A DNA stretch of 64,000 nt from Coriaria nepalensis (Eukaryota > Streptophyta > Magnoliopsida > Cucurbitales > Coriariaceae): assembly GCA_027186245.1 (NCBI GenBank), contig CP114497.1, forward strand, positions 2,735,501-2,799,500, written 5' to 3'. Of this stretch, positions 42,770 through 55,473 are shown in pieces. The notes under the pieces are model-generated. The model made no database searches, was not told the origin of the DNA, and was given only the letters and a program-made list of their open reading frames with translations. A program made the position numbers and the translations under genes. Every line of letters begins with the position of its first letter. Position 1 is the first letter of the stretch.

Positions 42770-44950
42770 CCATTTTGACCAACAATTTCTACCAAACTCA
42801 ATAAACGTCTTGACTTATTTAACTAGTTTTAACATCTGTGAAATTAGATATGTATTTTAAAAGAAAAACATTGCCATGTTTGTTTTTGCAGGGATTTTTC
42901 CACACTTTTTATACCAACAAGATCCTTAAATTAATGTCCAAACATTTAGGATGAAACTGTCTCTATTCGTTGCTTTGTAATGATGTCAGCGTCCTTGTAG
43001 TTATTGTTCTTTCTGCTAATTCTGTCAAGTGTCTGGGTCGCCAGGGGATGAAGAAGAAGAAAGGTGGGTTCTTTTTGAAATAATTAAAACTCGAGGCCTA
43101 AATATTCTCATTGGTTAGTCTCTCCACGTAGGAAATCGGGATTCATTCTCAACAATATCTAAATGAAAAAAACTCCAAATAATGGAGTTCATTGACTCAC
43201 TAATAGGAAATTTATTTCTAACTGTTTAGTTCATGGACGTATAACACAAAAGGAATCTGATACAATAGTTGAACCAATGTTTGAATGAGTTACAATTGAG
43301 AATTGGAGACATGGCCAAATCTTCGAGTTATATCAGAGATGATTTATTACAACTAGTACGAGAATTAGTTGAAACAAAACATAACTAAAGGAAGGCCAAG
43401 AAGCTTTTTTTTTTTCCTTTGGGAAATTAGGGGAATTTTCCCACACATCTTCGGTGATGGATTGCAAGTTCGAGAGGAGCGATTGAGCTTATAATATCAT
43501 CAAGTAAGTTTAAAGTATAATTCCAAATATTATACAAGAGGTTGAATTTAAATCAAATACAATGAATCACCTCTACCCAACCGTTTGAACGGGTGAGTAG
43601 ACCTAGAACTTGCATAATGAGCTGATGCGGTAGGTTAGAAATGATGGCACAATGGTACGTATAACAACATTATGTTTCCAAGCTAGCTGCCAAAGTACTA
43701 GAAATGATCAAACTGAAGAGGCAGTACCAGATATGTAAATACAATGTTGTCAACCTACCTGATGCTACATCGGATAGAGATGAACGTGATTTTCATCAAG
43801 AAGGAAGAAGAATGAATCGATATATATTTGCAGGCAGACAAGAAAATCTGACCAGTATTCCACCAAACCAACAAATATCGTCTAGGTTGCACACCTAGAA
43901 TACTGATATGTGATATGTCCCGTCTAGTGTCTCATGGATTTTTACCTATCTTATCTTTTTTATATATTTATAGCATGGATTTCTCAGACCTAGCCCTACT
44001 TGGTCAGCCTATCTCCTTCATTTTAGCGCACTTGCCTTTGTGTCCAAGATATGTTCAATCTTACGTAGGATGAAAGACTGTCTTGTGTAATGTGTAGTAG
44101 GTAGAGGAAATATTTTTTAGACCGAATTCACTTGTTTGATATGCTAACTGTGTATTCATGCCCCTTATAAATAAATATATATGATTTATAAATATTAAAA
44201 ATGATATATTATATATTTAAATTTGATAAAATTAAAAATTAAGTAATTTTTAAATTTTATATATTTTATTTGAGAAAGAGAAAAAAAAAATCAAAATATA
44301 ATTGTGAAATTATAAAACTGTGAAATTTTTTTTAAAGTGATATATGTTTATTACAATATATTAAAATATAAGTTTATTTTAAGAAATTTAATTATAAATT
44401 ATGAAATGCTAGTATTTTAGTAAATTTTATGATAAAACTTGATATGGGACAAAGTAAATATATATATATAAAAAATTAAATAAAAGTGAGCATAATTATT
44501 AATTTTTATTAAATGAGGATATTTTTTTTAAAATTGATTATAAATTATAAAATGATTGTATTTTTGAAAGTTCAGTTTAAATTATAGAATGAAAGGATCT
44601 TTGAAACTTTTGTTATAAATGTGACAAGTGACTTGCTATAGGAAACAAAAAATGCATACATAAACTTGAGTTACGTTCTTAAGCTCAACTTTTTATGATA
44701 TATTATATGATATATGAAGTTTTGAAATTAAAATATTGATGTTTAAAATTGTATGAATTCTAAAACATTTACATAAAAACTCTTAAACACCAAAATAGTA
44801 TCATAATTAGTCTTAGACATTCCAACTTAAAAAGTTATCCATAATCATGAAAACTCTCTTGCTATAAGATAAATTAATAATCTCATTTAAGTAATATTTT
44901 ATACTGATCTCAACTTAAAGATAAGGTGCTAAATCAATAATTCGACGAAT
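42770..44950. other. Intergenic region downstream of MIRO2
   Basis: MIRO2 3'-flank to about 43000, then AT-rich DNA without supported genes or repeats of recognisable family. Confidence 0.55.
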
Positions 44951-44957
44951 TTATAAG

Positions 44958-47777
44958 TGTTTGATGTCGGGAAAATCTACCGCTGTACTCATATTTTGGC
45001 TTCGGAAGTTATACGCTGATAAATATCTAACTAATAATAAATGTAAATAAATAAGTAAAATAAATAAGGGGATGTATCAAAAATTTAAAGTGAATTTAAT
45101 ACTATCAATATAAAAATAAAATAAATATAATTAATGCTCTGTCGATTGCTAATGAAATTAGATCTAATTGCTATGACAAATAAATGAAAGATTTGAGACT
45201 AATCTATGTCCTACTTTCTTTTCGATGTATCTACTTACGAAAGAATTATTAAATGTTACCAAATGAAATGAAAATAAACAAGGATAATGGAAATAGAGAT
45301 TTGAAAAGATGAATTAATTTAGAACACTTAGCAAAATGAAAATCCTAATAATACATCTGAACTACAAGAAGGAATTAAATATAAGTTATCTTTATTCCTA
45401 AGAAACAATAAATGAAAGAACTTTGAAAAACAAAATAAGGACATAAGTGTCTTATCCGTGAACAACGGATAAAGACTATTACTCAGGTGAGAACCTGATA
45501 CTCTAATTATTATTCCTAATAATGGATCTTAAAAAAATAAAGACATACTTCTCGAAGGAAAAGAAAAAAAAATACGTGTTAATCAGACAGATCGATAGAA
45601 TAATTTTGTTGGAGCATTGTGTTTTTTATCGAATTGTTGATTGAGCGTTGATGCCTTTTGCCTTCCACTAAGCCTACTATTTATAGGCAAATTCCATATG
45701 TCATTCTCCTAATAAAATTAAACTTAAAACCCACCCCTCATGTAAGTGTCACCTCCTCACTTTGTGGACCACGTCCACATTTTTTAGAGGAAGCTTTGAC
45801 TTAGCTTTTCCACCAAACCTAGTTACTTTCCAGTCTAAGTTTTTCATAATTTCTTCCCACTAAATCTAATCGAAATCTTCCAATTTCCTATGATTTTGGC
45901 CGAACCACTCCAAGTTTGTTGAGAGTAAGGTCGAATAAGTCATTTTCTTCACTTCTTAAGGAAAAGTAGTTCACATTTTTAACCAACTAATCAAACTTGG
46001 CCAAATTTCTTCTCTCTCTATGTATTTCGGCCGAAGTTGATGTTTCTCTCTATATAATATATTATATATTATGAATTTGTAAATAGTCATAGCCAAAGCT
46101 GGTCTTTAGCACAACCATCCCATATCTGCCAATATGTTCGAACTGAATCAAGTCCTCGCCCGAGAAAAGACTGAAGTCAGGGACCCGATAGCCACGAGGG
46201 AATGGCTTTTGGTCAATTTATCCGGGTACGGCTTGTGATAGGTCGGTCACGACAGTTTTCAGGAAGCCAAGTCATATATTTCTTTAACGATGTTACAAAT
46301 CATATCCCTATTGACTTCCGTGGAGCGGCGGGCCTCGGCTGCATGAATGTAGCCAATGGTTGTTAAGAGAATTGAGCCTCGTCGTATAAGGGATGATTCA
46401 TCGGCATCATACCGCTATAAAGAGTTGGTGGCGGCCCGTAGACCGGTTGAAAAAGTGGTAGTGGATACCTCGGATATGCTGAAAAACTACCATTGGAAAA
46501 TTCACTGGCGTCTCTTCTCAACGAAGGAGGTGGGGCCCACCTTAGTTAGTAGATTGGCTCATCCACTGGTAGAGGATGGTCAATTCGACCTTGGGTTGAT
46601 TATGTAGAAAAAGATTGGGTGACTAGTATGGTATGGAATGGCCGCAAGAATTTCTTTACCAGTGGTAGAGTGGTAGTCAAAGAATTTCTCTTGCCCTTGA
46701 AGGACCACCGACCTTGAAAACGAGTGGCCCTCCAATTCAGTCCCATTGCAATTGTGGGTAAAGCGGCTCAATCAGTGGTAGATATTGACTAAACGTTCTA
46801 AATTGCTGAGAAAATAAGCCATTGTATTCTCCGACCGTATTTTGGTCGCTTCTAGCCATTCGATAATTTGGGTCATTAATAAGTATGATTGGTTGGATTG
46901 TTGCGCCTCTAGCCAAAAGGGATTTTGATCAGCCCTTAAACCGAGTGTTGAGGCGACTTCTTCTTCTGGATGCCTTTGAATATTCTCCCAAGGCAGCATC
47001 AAGGGTAAAGCTATCAGCTCCACTTGATTAGGGCTGATATTAGGACTATCAGTTGGATAAGAAGGTGGAGACTACCTCGACAAAGGATGTTGATTGTGAC
47101 TCCATAATCATTGCACCATTATATAGACTTCTAACAATTCACCCGTAAAAAGTCCACCATGCATGCTAATTTATTGACGTCGGGAAAATATGTTGTCGCG
47201 CAATCAGCTATGCACGAGTGAGAATTTTTACGATGAATAAATTCTTAATAGAACAAAATAAATAAATAAAACAAAAAAAAAATCAAGACTACAATGCTCA
47301 TGGTCGAAAATGGGGATCATAAGAGGATTTCTTACCAATTTTTAGAAAAGTTTGTTTCTACGTTTTACCATCCATGGGTTTGGCCAAATTTATTTCTTTC
47401 AAGGCCATTTCGGCCAATTTTTATGTCATTAGAAGACGAAACCACTTTCCTAATCAAGTGGAATTTAGTTTTGTTTTTCCCGTACGGTTGAATTGATCTT
47501 TGAGTGAGCAATATATGGCCAGTATTTGGCCACCTCATCAATCCTTGTGAACTTGCATCCTTTTGAGGCGAGATTCCTCCTTGGCCAATTTTGACAAAGT
47601 CAAATATTTCATGCTGGCCAAACTGGACTATTACTCGATCAAAACTCGTATTAAAATGATCATTTAATTATTTGATTTTAATCATTCAATTTAATTATTA
47701 CTAACTGACTTGCATTTATTTCGAATCTATAAGCTTGTTACTTCTCGCCCCATGCCCGCAAAATTCTAACGTCAACA
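44958..47777 (-). mobile_element. Gag-only Ty3/Gypsy-like LTR element (TR-GAG type) with target duplication
   Basis: Bounded by TG (44958) and CA (47777), with ATAAG immediately outside both ends (44953-44957 and 47778-47782), a perfect 5-bp target-site duplication. The right-hand LTR (5' LTR on the minus strand) is 47777-47172, starting TGTTGACGT and ending ACGTCAATA. The left LTR portion is about 44958-46080, with a TATAAATAG promoter motif near 45685 on the minus strand. Between them, about 46090-47170, the minus strand carries gag-like text: a weak frame at 47023-46772 and, near 46240-46130, the PYPD...PRG block that opens many plant Gypsy gag proteins. No protease, reverse transcriptase, RNase H or integrase is present. 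The LTRs differ in length, so internal rearrangement has occurred. Confidence 0.7.
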
Positions 47778-47848
47778 ATAAGATAATATATTATGAAATT
47801 ATATAAGTCTCATGCAATATATAAATTAATATTTTCCTAATACATAGT

Positions 47849-49209
47849 TATTGACATAGGTAAAATCCGCTAACGAAAAACTCGAAAAATCATAATTTAA
47901 ATATGCTTTGAAATTGAAATGAGCTTAAAAGAATTTACCTTTAAAAAAATGTAATAAAGAATGTGGGTGTGTCAGAATGTTAAAGTGACTTTCACATTAT
48001 AAAATAAAATAATATAAAGGAAATACATGCTAAGAAAATTAATATGACTTCTAAATGAGCGAAAGGATTCAAACTAACCTAGGTTATATTTTTTCTTAGG
48101 CTTATCTACTAACGAGATAATTTAATTAATTAGTACTAAAATAAAATTAAAATAAAAGAAAACGGAATTAAAGTTTAAAAGACGAATGAGTAAAGAACAC
48201 TGATTAAAGTAAATAAATTGAAATGACAAATCTAAATCTACGACAAGAAATTAAATTTAAATTAGCTCTACTCTTACGATGAATATAAATAGAATAATTT
48301 AGAAGAATATAATGAAAATTAAAGGCATCTTATCCATGAATGACAAATCAAAATCTTCAATCTTCACTTAGGTATGAACCCTGTGCTCTAATTCTAATTC
48401 CGAGGAACAGATCTAAGAAAGGGAAAACATATATTCCCGAAGAAAAAAAGAAGAAGATAAGTATAGCATCTGACGGATCAAGGATTTGTTTGTCGAAGGG
48501 TTTTTGGTTGATTAATCGATGGTGATCGAATGTATACTTTTGCCTTCCACCAAAGCCTACCATTTATGGGAAAATTCACAGTTCCATTCTCGTAAATAAG
48601 TCAGCTTTGATATCCACCTTCCATTTAATCCGGCACCACCTTCCCACTTTATGCGTCCTACACACCTTTTCAGTGGGTTTATTTTCGACAGAGTCTCTAG
48701 TTAAATGTAGTTTTCTTTTAGTTCAAGTTCATTATAACTTCTTTCTCCCATTTCTTTGAATTTCGACTGAAATGCTCTCTTCTTCTCCCCATTTCTACTG
48801 AACTCTCTCTCTTTCTCCAAGTTTCAGTCGAAATTGATGTTTTCCAAACTTAGTTCAACTGAATTTGCTAAAAGATGGACATTGGTCTTGTCTTTTCTCT
48901 AAACAATTGAGATCGAACTCTATATAATCCTTGTACTAGCGACTTATGATTAATTTTCATGTTCTTTCATTAATCTTGATGATATTTCAACTCTTTGAGG
49001 GAAAATATCTTTAGCCAAATTTTGACTAAGTCAAATGCTTGGTGGATCGGCCGAACTCGATTATTGCTTGATCAAAACTTGTATTTAATCAGTTATTTAA
49101 TTATTTGGTTTTAATCAACCAATTTAGTTATCACTAACCGACTTAAATTCATTTTGAATTTTGAATTAATAACATTTCATCGCATGTCCGAAAAATTCTA
49201 ATGTCAATA
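47849..49209 (-). mobile_element. Solo LTR of the same family, with target duplication
   Basis: Ends are TATTGACAT (47849-47857) and ATGTCAATA (49201-49209), a 9-bp terminal inverted repeat equivalent to the TGTTGACGT/ACGTCAACA ends of the neighbouring element after CpG-type decay. The flanks are ATAGT on both sides (47844-47848 and 49210-49214), a 5-bp target-site duplication. It shares the U3 end (GGTTTTAATCAACCAATTTA-like) with 47640-47770 and the promoter/leader part (CTTCCACCAAAGCCTACC-like, read in plus) with 45660-45690. No internal domain remains, so it arose by LTR-LTR recombination. Length 1,361 bp. Confidence 0.75.
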
Positions 49210-49219
49210 ATAGTTTCTA

Positions 49220-50540
49220 TGATTTACTTATGAGGCATTCCTAAAATATGACTTAATCGCTGATTGTTTCTTCTTGAAATTGGCATCAACAATTAGATCT
49301 TATCTTTAACTATTCTTAACATGATAAGAAGTTCTGCCATAGGTTTTTTATGATGCAATAAAAAATTATTCAATTTTAGTACCGCTTTGAGAGATTCTTT
49401 TGGCGAAACATGGTTCATAATAGAACTATCATCTTCAATTTCATCATTTTGATTATTTTCCGTGACGCTCACAGTTATCTACTCATTAGTCAACATCTTT
49501 AAATTTTTTTTGTTTTATTTAAGGTATAGTTCAAGAGGTTATCGATATCCATTCAATAATGACAATTCAACAATTTGATAATATTTTTAATTTTGGATGC
49601 CTCCGCCATCTAATAGTTAATCCAAATTATTTAAACAGTATCATCCATAGAGAATTTATGATGTCAAAAGAAATTTATAATTATATTTTTATGAATATTT
49701 ATTATCGAAATTGTAAGATTTATTATTTTAAAAAAAATATATATATTTTCTAAATTCGATTCCTTTACTTCATGAATCTTCAAATGATTATGATAAAATA
49801 GACATCAATAATATAAGACTCTCATCAAGCTAAATTTCTATACTTAATTTGTTTCTAAAAGTGTAGATAAATTCAAAATATCTTAATAAATTAATATATT
49901 ATTATTTATTAATCTTAATACTATAATATAAATTTTAATATTCTTCAATCTCATTCACCTTTCCCAAAAGAAGTCCAAAATTTCTTTTAATCTCAAAGAA
50001 ACGTGACGTTTTGGACACAATTTAATGGATGTATACTAGCTTTTGTTAACTTGTTGCCTATTGATATATATATTTCTCTACCCATCAATCCTATCATCCT
50101 ACAACAGGACCAAAGTAGTGTAGATGGTTGCTGGATCTCCACTATTGAACGCGAATCCCTCACATTTAGGGCACTCACGCCCTATTTGGCATATGTCCCC
50201 ATGTCACCACCCCTACAATCCCCATTTGATTGTGTGCTCCTCCTTAATTTGCAAATCATCTTAATTTAAATGCAATCGATTATGAACTCGTCGAGCTTTA
50301 GATCTATTTGAGGTTGATCTCCATGATATTTTGATCTTTAGCTGGAGGTTGGTGCGGGTGAAGAAAAAAAAAAGTGAGAAGAATGAGAAAAAAAAATTAA
50401 ATTTGATGAAATTTATAATTTAAATTTTTGTTGCTAAATATTCAAATTTCATATATTATATGTATAGTATATTAATAATTGCTGATATGTTTAAAAAAAT
50501 GATATTTTAGCTTAATTACCATTAAAAAAAAATGATCACG
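49220..50540. other. AT-rich intergenic region
   Basis: No supported coding sequence; a GC-richer patch at 50110-50240 has no recognisable product. Confidence 0.5.
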
Positions 50541-50554
50541 GAAATAAATAATTT

Positions 50555-50825
50555 GATTTCGATAATTCATAAGTTAAAAAATTTATCAAAATTGGGCGGC
50601 TCATGTACAAAAATACAAGTGTATTTTTATGTGCATTCATCTTTATCGTTCATTTCAATCGGAGAATTTAGATCGAAACCTTTTTTTTTTATTTGAATGA
50701 TTAGATGATTTATTCATGTCAAATTAACAATGAAGATAATACACATAAAATTATACTTGTATTTTTTGCACATGAGCTACCCTAGACTCTCAAAATTGAT
50801 AAAGAGATGAATTCGTAAAAATTAA
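50555..50825. repeat. Imperfect fold-back (long inverted repeat), MITE-like
   Basis: Left arm (50555-50680) and right arm (about 50700-50825) are reverse complements with mismatches. For example, GGCTCATGTACAAAAATACA at about 50598 pairs with TGTATTTTTTGCACATGAGC at about 50758, and AATTCAT...TTTATCAAAATTG pairs with CAAAATTGATAAAGAGATGAATT. The loop is centred near 50690. It would form a hairpin of more than 100 bp when transcribed. No transposase is encoded. Confidence 0.7.
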
Positions 50826-51723
50826 ATATAAATAATAAAAAAATGAATTATGCCTAATAAATATAGAAATATGAGTTTCTTTTTAAAATTAAATTAGTTA
50901 TGAGATGAGTTAACTAATTTTTTTTATATGTTAGTTTTCTAATAGTTTCTTTTATGAAGTAGGACATAATATTTTCAATACGCTTCCTGTGATGTTATTT
51001 TAAACGTAAAATGAAACACATATATCAGTTAATTTTATCATATATTAAGTATAATCTTAATACTATATAAAAATATAAATTTTTATCTCAAATTCAATTA
51101 TAAAGAAAAGTTAGACCAATTTTGTATATATATATATATGAATTTTTCAATAGTTTCCTTAGATAAAATATTCTTAAAAGTAAGTACATGGTTCCTAAAA
51201 ATCAGAACAAAGGGTCGGTGAAAAAAAAAAAAAACAGAAAAAAAATAGAAATACACCAAAATCATTTGGTCTGAATTTTATGAACCTCTGAAACACAATC
51301 GTTTAAAGGCACCAAAAGAGCCCTAAGTCCATTTGCTCTAGGAATACAAAATATATTGACATTTAATTAAGTCCAATTTATGAAAAATTCTAATAACTCA
51401 TGATGACCACTAAGTGATGTAATATGCATGATCCTTTCTCTGACTAACAAGATACATAGAGAGATTTTTCAGTGGCTTGTGATTGCATGTTAGAATCTGA
51501 AGAAGAGGGAAAAGCAATCACATGCTGGATCATAATTCATAAGTAATCAAGGTCATTGGCCATGCAAATATGTTGTTGGATTCTCTTATTTTCGTCCTTC
51601 ATATTAAAGTTGGGCAGGAAGGCATGCAAGTCTCCTTTCTTTAACCAAAAGTAAGAAAATTCTCAATATGGACCTCTTTTTTCAAGCTTTGATAATTAGT
51701 TACAAAAATTTGGGATATGTATT

Positions 51724-51945
51724 AATATGATGATTCAAGTTTTGAATATTTTCATGGTAAATTGATCTGATGATTCGAGTTTTGAATATTTTTATGGTAA
51801 ATTGATCTGATGATTCGAGTTTTGAATATTTTTATAGCAAATTGATCTGATGATTCGAGTTTTGAATATTTTTACAGTAAATTGATCTGATAATTCGAAT
51901 TTTGAATATTTTTGTGATAAATTAATCTGATAATTCAATTTTTTT
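51724..51945 (+). repeat. 40-bp tandem repeat array, about 5.5 copies
   Basis: Unit: TGATCTGATGATTCGAGTTT followed by TGAATATTTTTATGGTAAAT. Copies begin near 51724, 51763, 51803, 51843 and 51883, and a decayed partial copy ends near 51945. The middle copies are nearly identical; divergence rises at both ends. Confidence 0.9.
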
Positions 51946-52833
51946 TATTGTCATTAATTGACTAAGTGGTGGCCGGTTTTTTCTAAATTATTTTACGATT
52001 AATTATTTTAGTTAAATTTGGATTAAATGTGTCACTAATTTAATATATTTTAAATCTGTAAGTTTCGAGTAATCGATTCAGATTTTGACTAAATTAATCG
52101 GATGATCGCTTTTTTATATATTACTAATAAAAATCCACATTATATTGATTTTAAGAAATTTGAATTTCCAACTCAAAACTAATTGATTCTAAATAGAGCG
52201 ACGAATCTTTTCTTATATATTAAGTTATCAAAACGTATGTTTGAGAGAATATTCTCAACAGATTTTTTTTATTTTTTGACAATAAGCAATATTATTGTTC
52301 TTAATTAGGTGTAAAATGCTCGCTATAGCCTAGAGAAGTCAAAGATGGCATAATTCTAATCAATATATAACTTCTTTCAAGATATGGAGAAGATGTTATC
52401 ATCTATTTCATGAAAGGAAAACCACTTGATATGGAAAGATTTATTTAATGGTAACAAGTTTTATGTTAGTTTAATTTGAATCGGTTCAATCTTTTAGAAT
52501 CGTTGTTTTTATCAATCTTCTTGCTAAAGATAACCATAGTAATACTTATAAACAACTATTTTAAGATAGAAATACAACACGAATCAACCATGCATAGAGA
52601 AAGGGAAAGATAACGATAATAACTACCATTAGGGTATTGACCAATCTAATTCTAAGCAAGAGCATAAATCTACATATTAGACAAAGAGGAAGAAAATCCT
52701 CTCGCAAGATTTCATTCTCTACAGAGGATCGAACCGAACGTTCTCTAATATCTAAATGGAGCCAGAAATAAATAGTCTTTAGAGTGAATAGTTTCAATAT
52801 GTTACATGCTTGATGACTTCATACATACGTCTT

Positions 52834-53673
52834 TTATGTAGTGAGTCTAGTGACCCAGCATGGCTTCCAATTAAGCAACCCTTTCTTCCCACCATCACCT
52901 TCTTTGCATCTACTTGGCCATGGAAACTTTCCCCTTCCAGTTTCATCCCCAACATTACCATTATTTCCCTCCAACTCCTCTCCTTCTCCTTCTTCTTCTC
53001 CAGTATTTCCGTCACCTTCTTCTTCACCAACTTTCTTCCCCTCCTCTTCACCCACTTCATTTTCACAGTTATCACAGCAATCCTTCATCAAATGAAGCCT
53101 AAGCCACCCGGGCCCACGTTCAACATGAAAATAGCTAGTGTTTGAAGAAGGATCACTCACTGCCTTCACAACTAGCCTTCCACCCTCACGACAGGGCTCG
53201 AGCTTCATACGACTCTTCCCATTGATCGATGTCAGAGGAAGTGGAAAACTCCTCCTTCCGTTAACTGATCTGTTCTTTCTATCATTCTTACCTTTCTCTA
53301 ATGGACCCAAATGGATATTATTATTGCTGCTTGTTTGACTAGTATTATTAGTGCCAGTTTCAGAGCCTAAGTTTTCTGTGCACATTTCCAAGCTTTTTTC
53401 ACTAAGAGTTGAGGAAGAGCGCTTAAAGAGTGAGGGAACATAGATTTTTTGGTGGTCATTTTCTTGAACTTCATTTTGAATGGAGAGTTCTTGGAGAAAA
53501 CTCCATTCGCCCTTTACTGCAGCCTCTCCATTATGGTTTGTTACTTCTTCATCAGAGGAAATGGAAAATTCTAGTTTGGGTGGATCCAATTTGGGCCTCA
53601 AAACAAGTGATTTGATGGGCTGAGGCTCAAAACAGGATTGCAAGCCTTGATAGAGTCCTGAGGTGGAGGACAT
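52834..53673 (-). CDS. FANTASTIC FOUR (FAF) family protein, 279 aa, single exon
   Basis: Plant-specific regulator family that affects shoot-meristem size through the WUSCHEL/CLAVATA loop. The start at 53673 gives MSSTSGLYQGLQSCFEPQPI, the typical FAF N-terminus. The LEMCTENLGSETG block (residues 96-108) is also family-specific. The FAF domain is at about 143-196 (SFPLPLTSINGKSRMK, CREGGRLVVKAVSDP, HVERGPGWLRLHLM). The tail (208-245) is a long acidic Glu/Gly run and ends KGLLNWKPCWVTRLTT, close to the usual C-terminus. The same frame stays open 327 bp further upstream, but a TATAAATA box at 53797-53790 lies inside that extension, so I exclude it. Resembles FAF3/FAF4 more than the chloroplast FAF-like protein; subfamily assignment is inference. 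Confidence 0.93.
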   Translation of the reverse strand: MSSTSGLYQGLQSCFEPQPIKSLVLRPKLDPPKLEFSISSDEEVTNHNGEAAVKGEWSFLQELSIQNEVQENDHQKIYVPSLFKRSSSTLSEKSLEMCTENLGSETGTNNTSQTSSNNNIHLGPLEKGKNDRKNRSVNGRRSFPLPLTSINGKSRMKLEPCREGGRLVVKAVSDPSSNTSYFHVERGPGWLRLHLMKDCCDNCENEVGEEEGKKVGEEEGDGNTGEEEGEGEELEGNNGNVGDETGRGKFPWPSRCKEGDGGKKGLLNWKPCWVTRLTT

Positions 53674-53787
53674 TTTCTCACCAAGGATTGAGAAAACAGA
53701 GTAAAAGTAAACAAAACAGAGAGAAAGCAAGTGGAGCGAGAAAGTATGGAAGGGTTGAAGCATGGAGTGAACAAAGTGATTCGAGTA

Positions 53788-53800
53788 CATATTTATAGAT
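53788..53800 (-). promoter_or_regulatory. TATA box of the FAF gene
   Basis: CTATAAATATG on the minus strand, about 120 bp upstream of the ATG at 53673; a transcription start near 53760 would leave a leader of about 90 bases. Confidence 0.6.
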
Positions 53801-54009
53801 GGAAACCCTTCAAAGGAGAGGGCGTCATAGGCTAGAAGCTTATAGGCCTCTACTCTACAATAGAGATTAGAGAGCGTACACAGAAGAAGCAGCAAACAAA
53901 CACGGAGAAGAAGGTGAACAAACGAATAGAGCAAAATGTCTTGTCTAGTCATTGCCGGTAAATGTTTTTTAGATATTAATATATAAAAAATGACTAACAT
54001 TATTTGATT

Positions 54010-55380
54010 ATAAATATTAATATTATATATAAATATTAAAATTATATTAAATTATTAATAAATCGTTATAAAATATATTTAATTATATTATCTATTATTA
54101 AAAATCTTCGAAAGATGGAAGAAAAATAAAAACCAAAGTAATATATGAAAATATAATAAAATTAATATTAGGATCAAAAAATTCTAAATCCTAATACTAC
54201 TAAGCTAAATTACATATTGTAATTCACCTATTCCATTAACTTTTGTTATTAGTATGATCAACGTTATTGCCACCTCCTAATATCTGACCTATGATCGGGG
54301 ATGGAGTTAGAAAAAAAGTTGAAATGTAAAATATATTAAATAAAAAATTTGATGGGAAAACGTATAATTTTTATTTAAAATTAAGGATTTATATATAAAA
54401 TTATGTTAATTCTAGGCTAAAATACTAATTTTTAAAAACTTTAAGGGTAGGCAATGACCCCTCACCCCTCACCCACCACCCCTATCTCCGCCATGCCCAT
54501 GCCCATGCCCAACCCACTGCCGCTGATTTCCTTCACCTCCACTCCTATAATCTCTAGGATAAGCCTCTTTAAATTTTACTTAAATTAAAATGAACATCCT
54601 AAATTTATAATAAAAGATAGATTAAGATAAATCGGACATTTTTTGGATTGATATTCGGCATATTCATATGCAGATGCAATTAAGTCAAGTTCAATTCGAT
54701 TAAGATTTATATATGTGCAGGCATACATAAAAGAGAGTATTTTAATTTATACTTTATTACTTATTAATAAATATACAATTCTATATAAATATTTTCTCAT
54801 TTATTTTTATTTTTAATATTTTATAATTTTTTTTATTTCAAATCATTTTAATAAATATATTTTGAAATTTAATAATTTATTTATTAATTAATGATTTTAA
54901 ACATATTATATATGAATTTAAAATTCTCATAAAATAAAACTTAAATTAACTTTAATATTTCATTTAAATTTAAAATCGAATATAAATCTAATATCTTGAA
55001 ATATTAATTTTTCAGGAAAACCAGAGAAAGCAATATTATTATTATAAAATATATTATAATGTTTTGAAAATTCAAAATTAATATAAAAGAAAAAAATAAT
55101 TGTATTTAATTACGGCCGTCTGATTTTTTTTTTTTTTAAGTGTTGAACGGCTGATACCGGAATGAGGTGGGGGAGGAGGCGGTAGCGAAGATGTGCCCTG
55201 AATCCTCCATGTGGGTCACCATCTCCATCGGTCAACTATTTGAATAATTTTTTACCAAAATATTGCAAGACAAACAAACTCTGACACGTTTACAAATTAC
55301 AACCATCTCGAGCAATATGCCGTCACGAAACAATCACACGTGTCCATCATTTTCCCGCTTCGTCTTCCACAAGACACTAG
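54010..55380. other. AT-rich intergenic region
   Basis: No supported coding sequence. A short CCCATGCCCATGCCCATGCCC repeat-like run (6-bp unit) is at about 54492-54512. Confidence 0.55.
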
Positions 55381-55388
55381 TGAACAAC

Positions 55389-55398
55389 CTATGTATAA
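55389..55398 (+). promoter_or_regulatory. Candidate TATA box for the 55474 gene
   Basis: TGTATAAATG lies about 80 bp upstream of the ATG at 55474, which would leave a leader of roughly 50 bases. Confidence 0.5.
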
Positions 55399-55473
55399 AT
55401 GCTTGGTTGGAGGGAAAATGAACTCGTCTATTTTCTTGATTTTGTTAGGGTTTTTTGCGTGAGAAAGAAAATA

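Noticed and set aside
46356..46607. 83-codon plus-strand open frame
   Set aside because: It lies inside the internal region of the minus-strand LTR element and resembles no known protein.
51724..51945. CRISPR-like array
   Set aside because: Repeats are directly adjacent without unique spacers and the genome is eukaryotic.
52841..53145. Ser/Pro-rich plus-strand open frames opposite the FAF gene
   Set aside because: They are the complement of the Glu/Gly-rich FAF tail; codon pattern and conservation favour the minus strand.
53674..54000. 109-codon N-terminal extension of the FAF reading frame
   Set aside because: A TATAAATA box at 53797-53790 lies inside it, the extension is hydrophobic and unlike the family, and the family start MSSTSGLYQGLQSC is at 53673.
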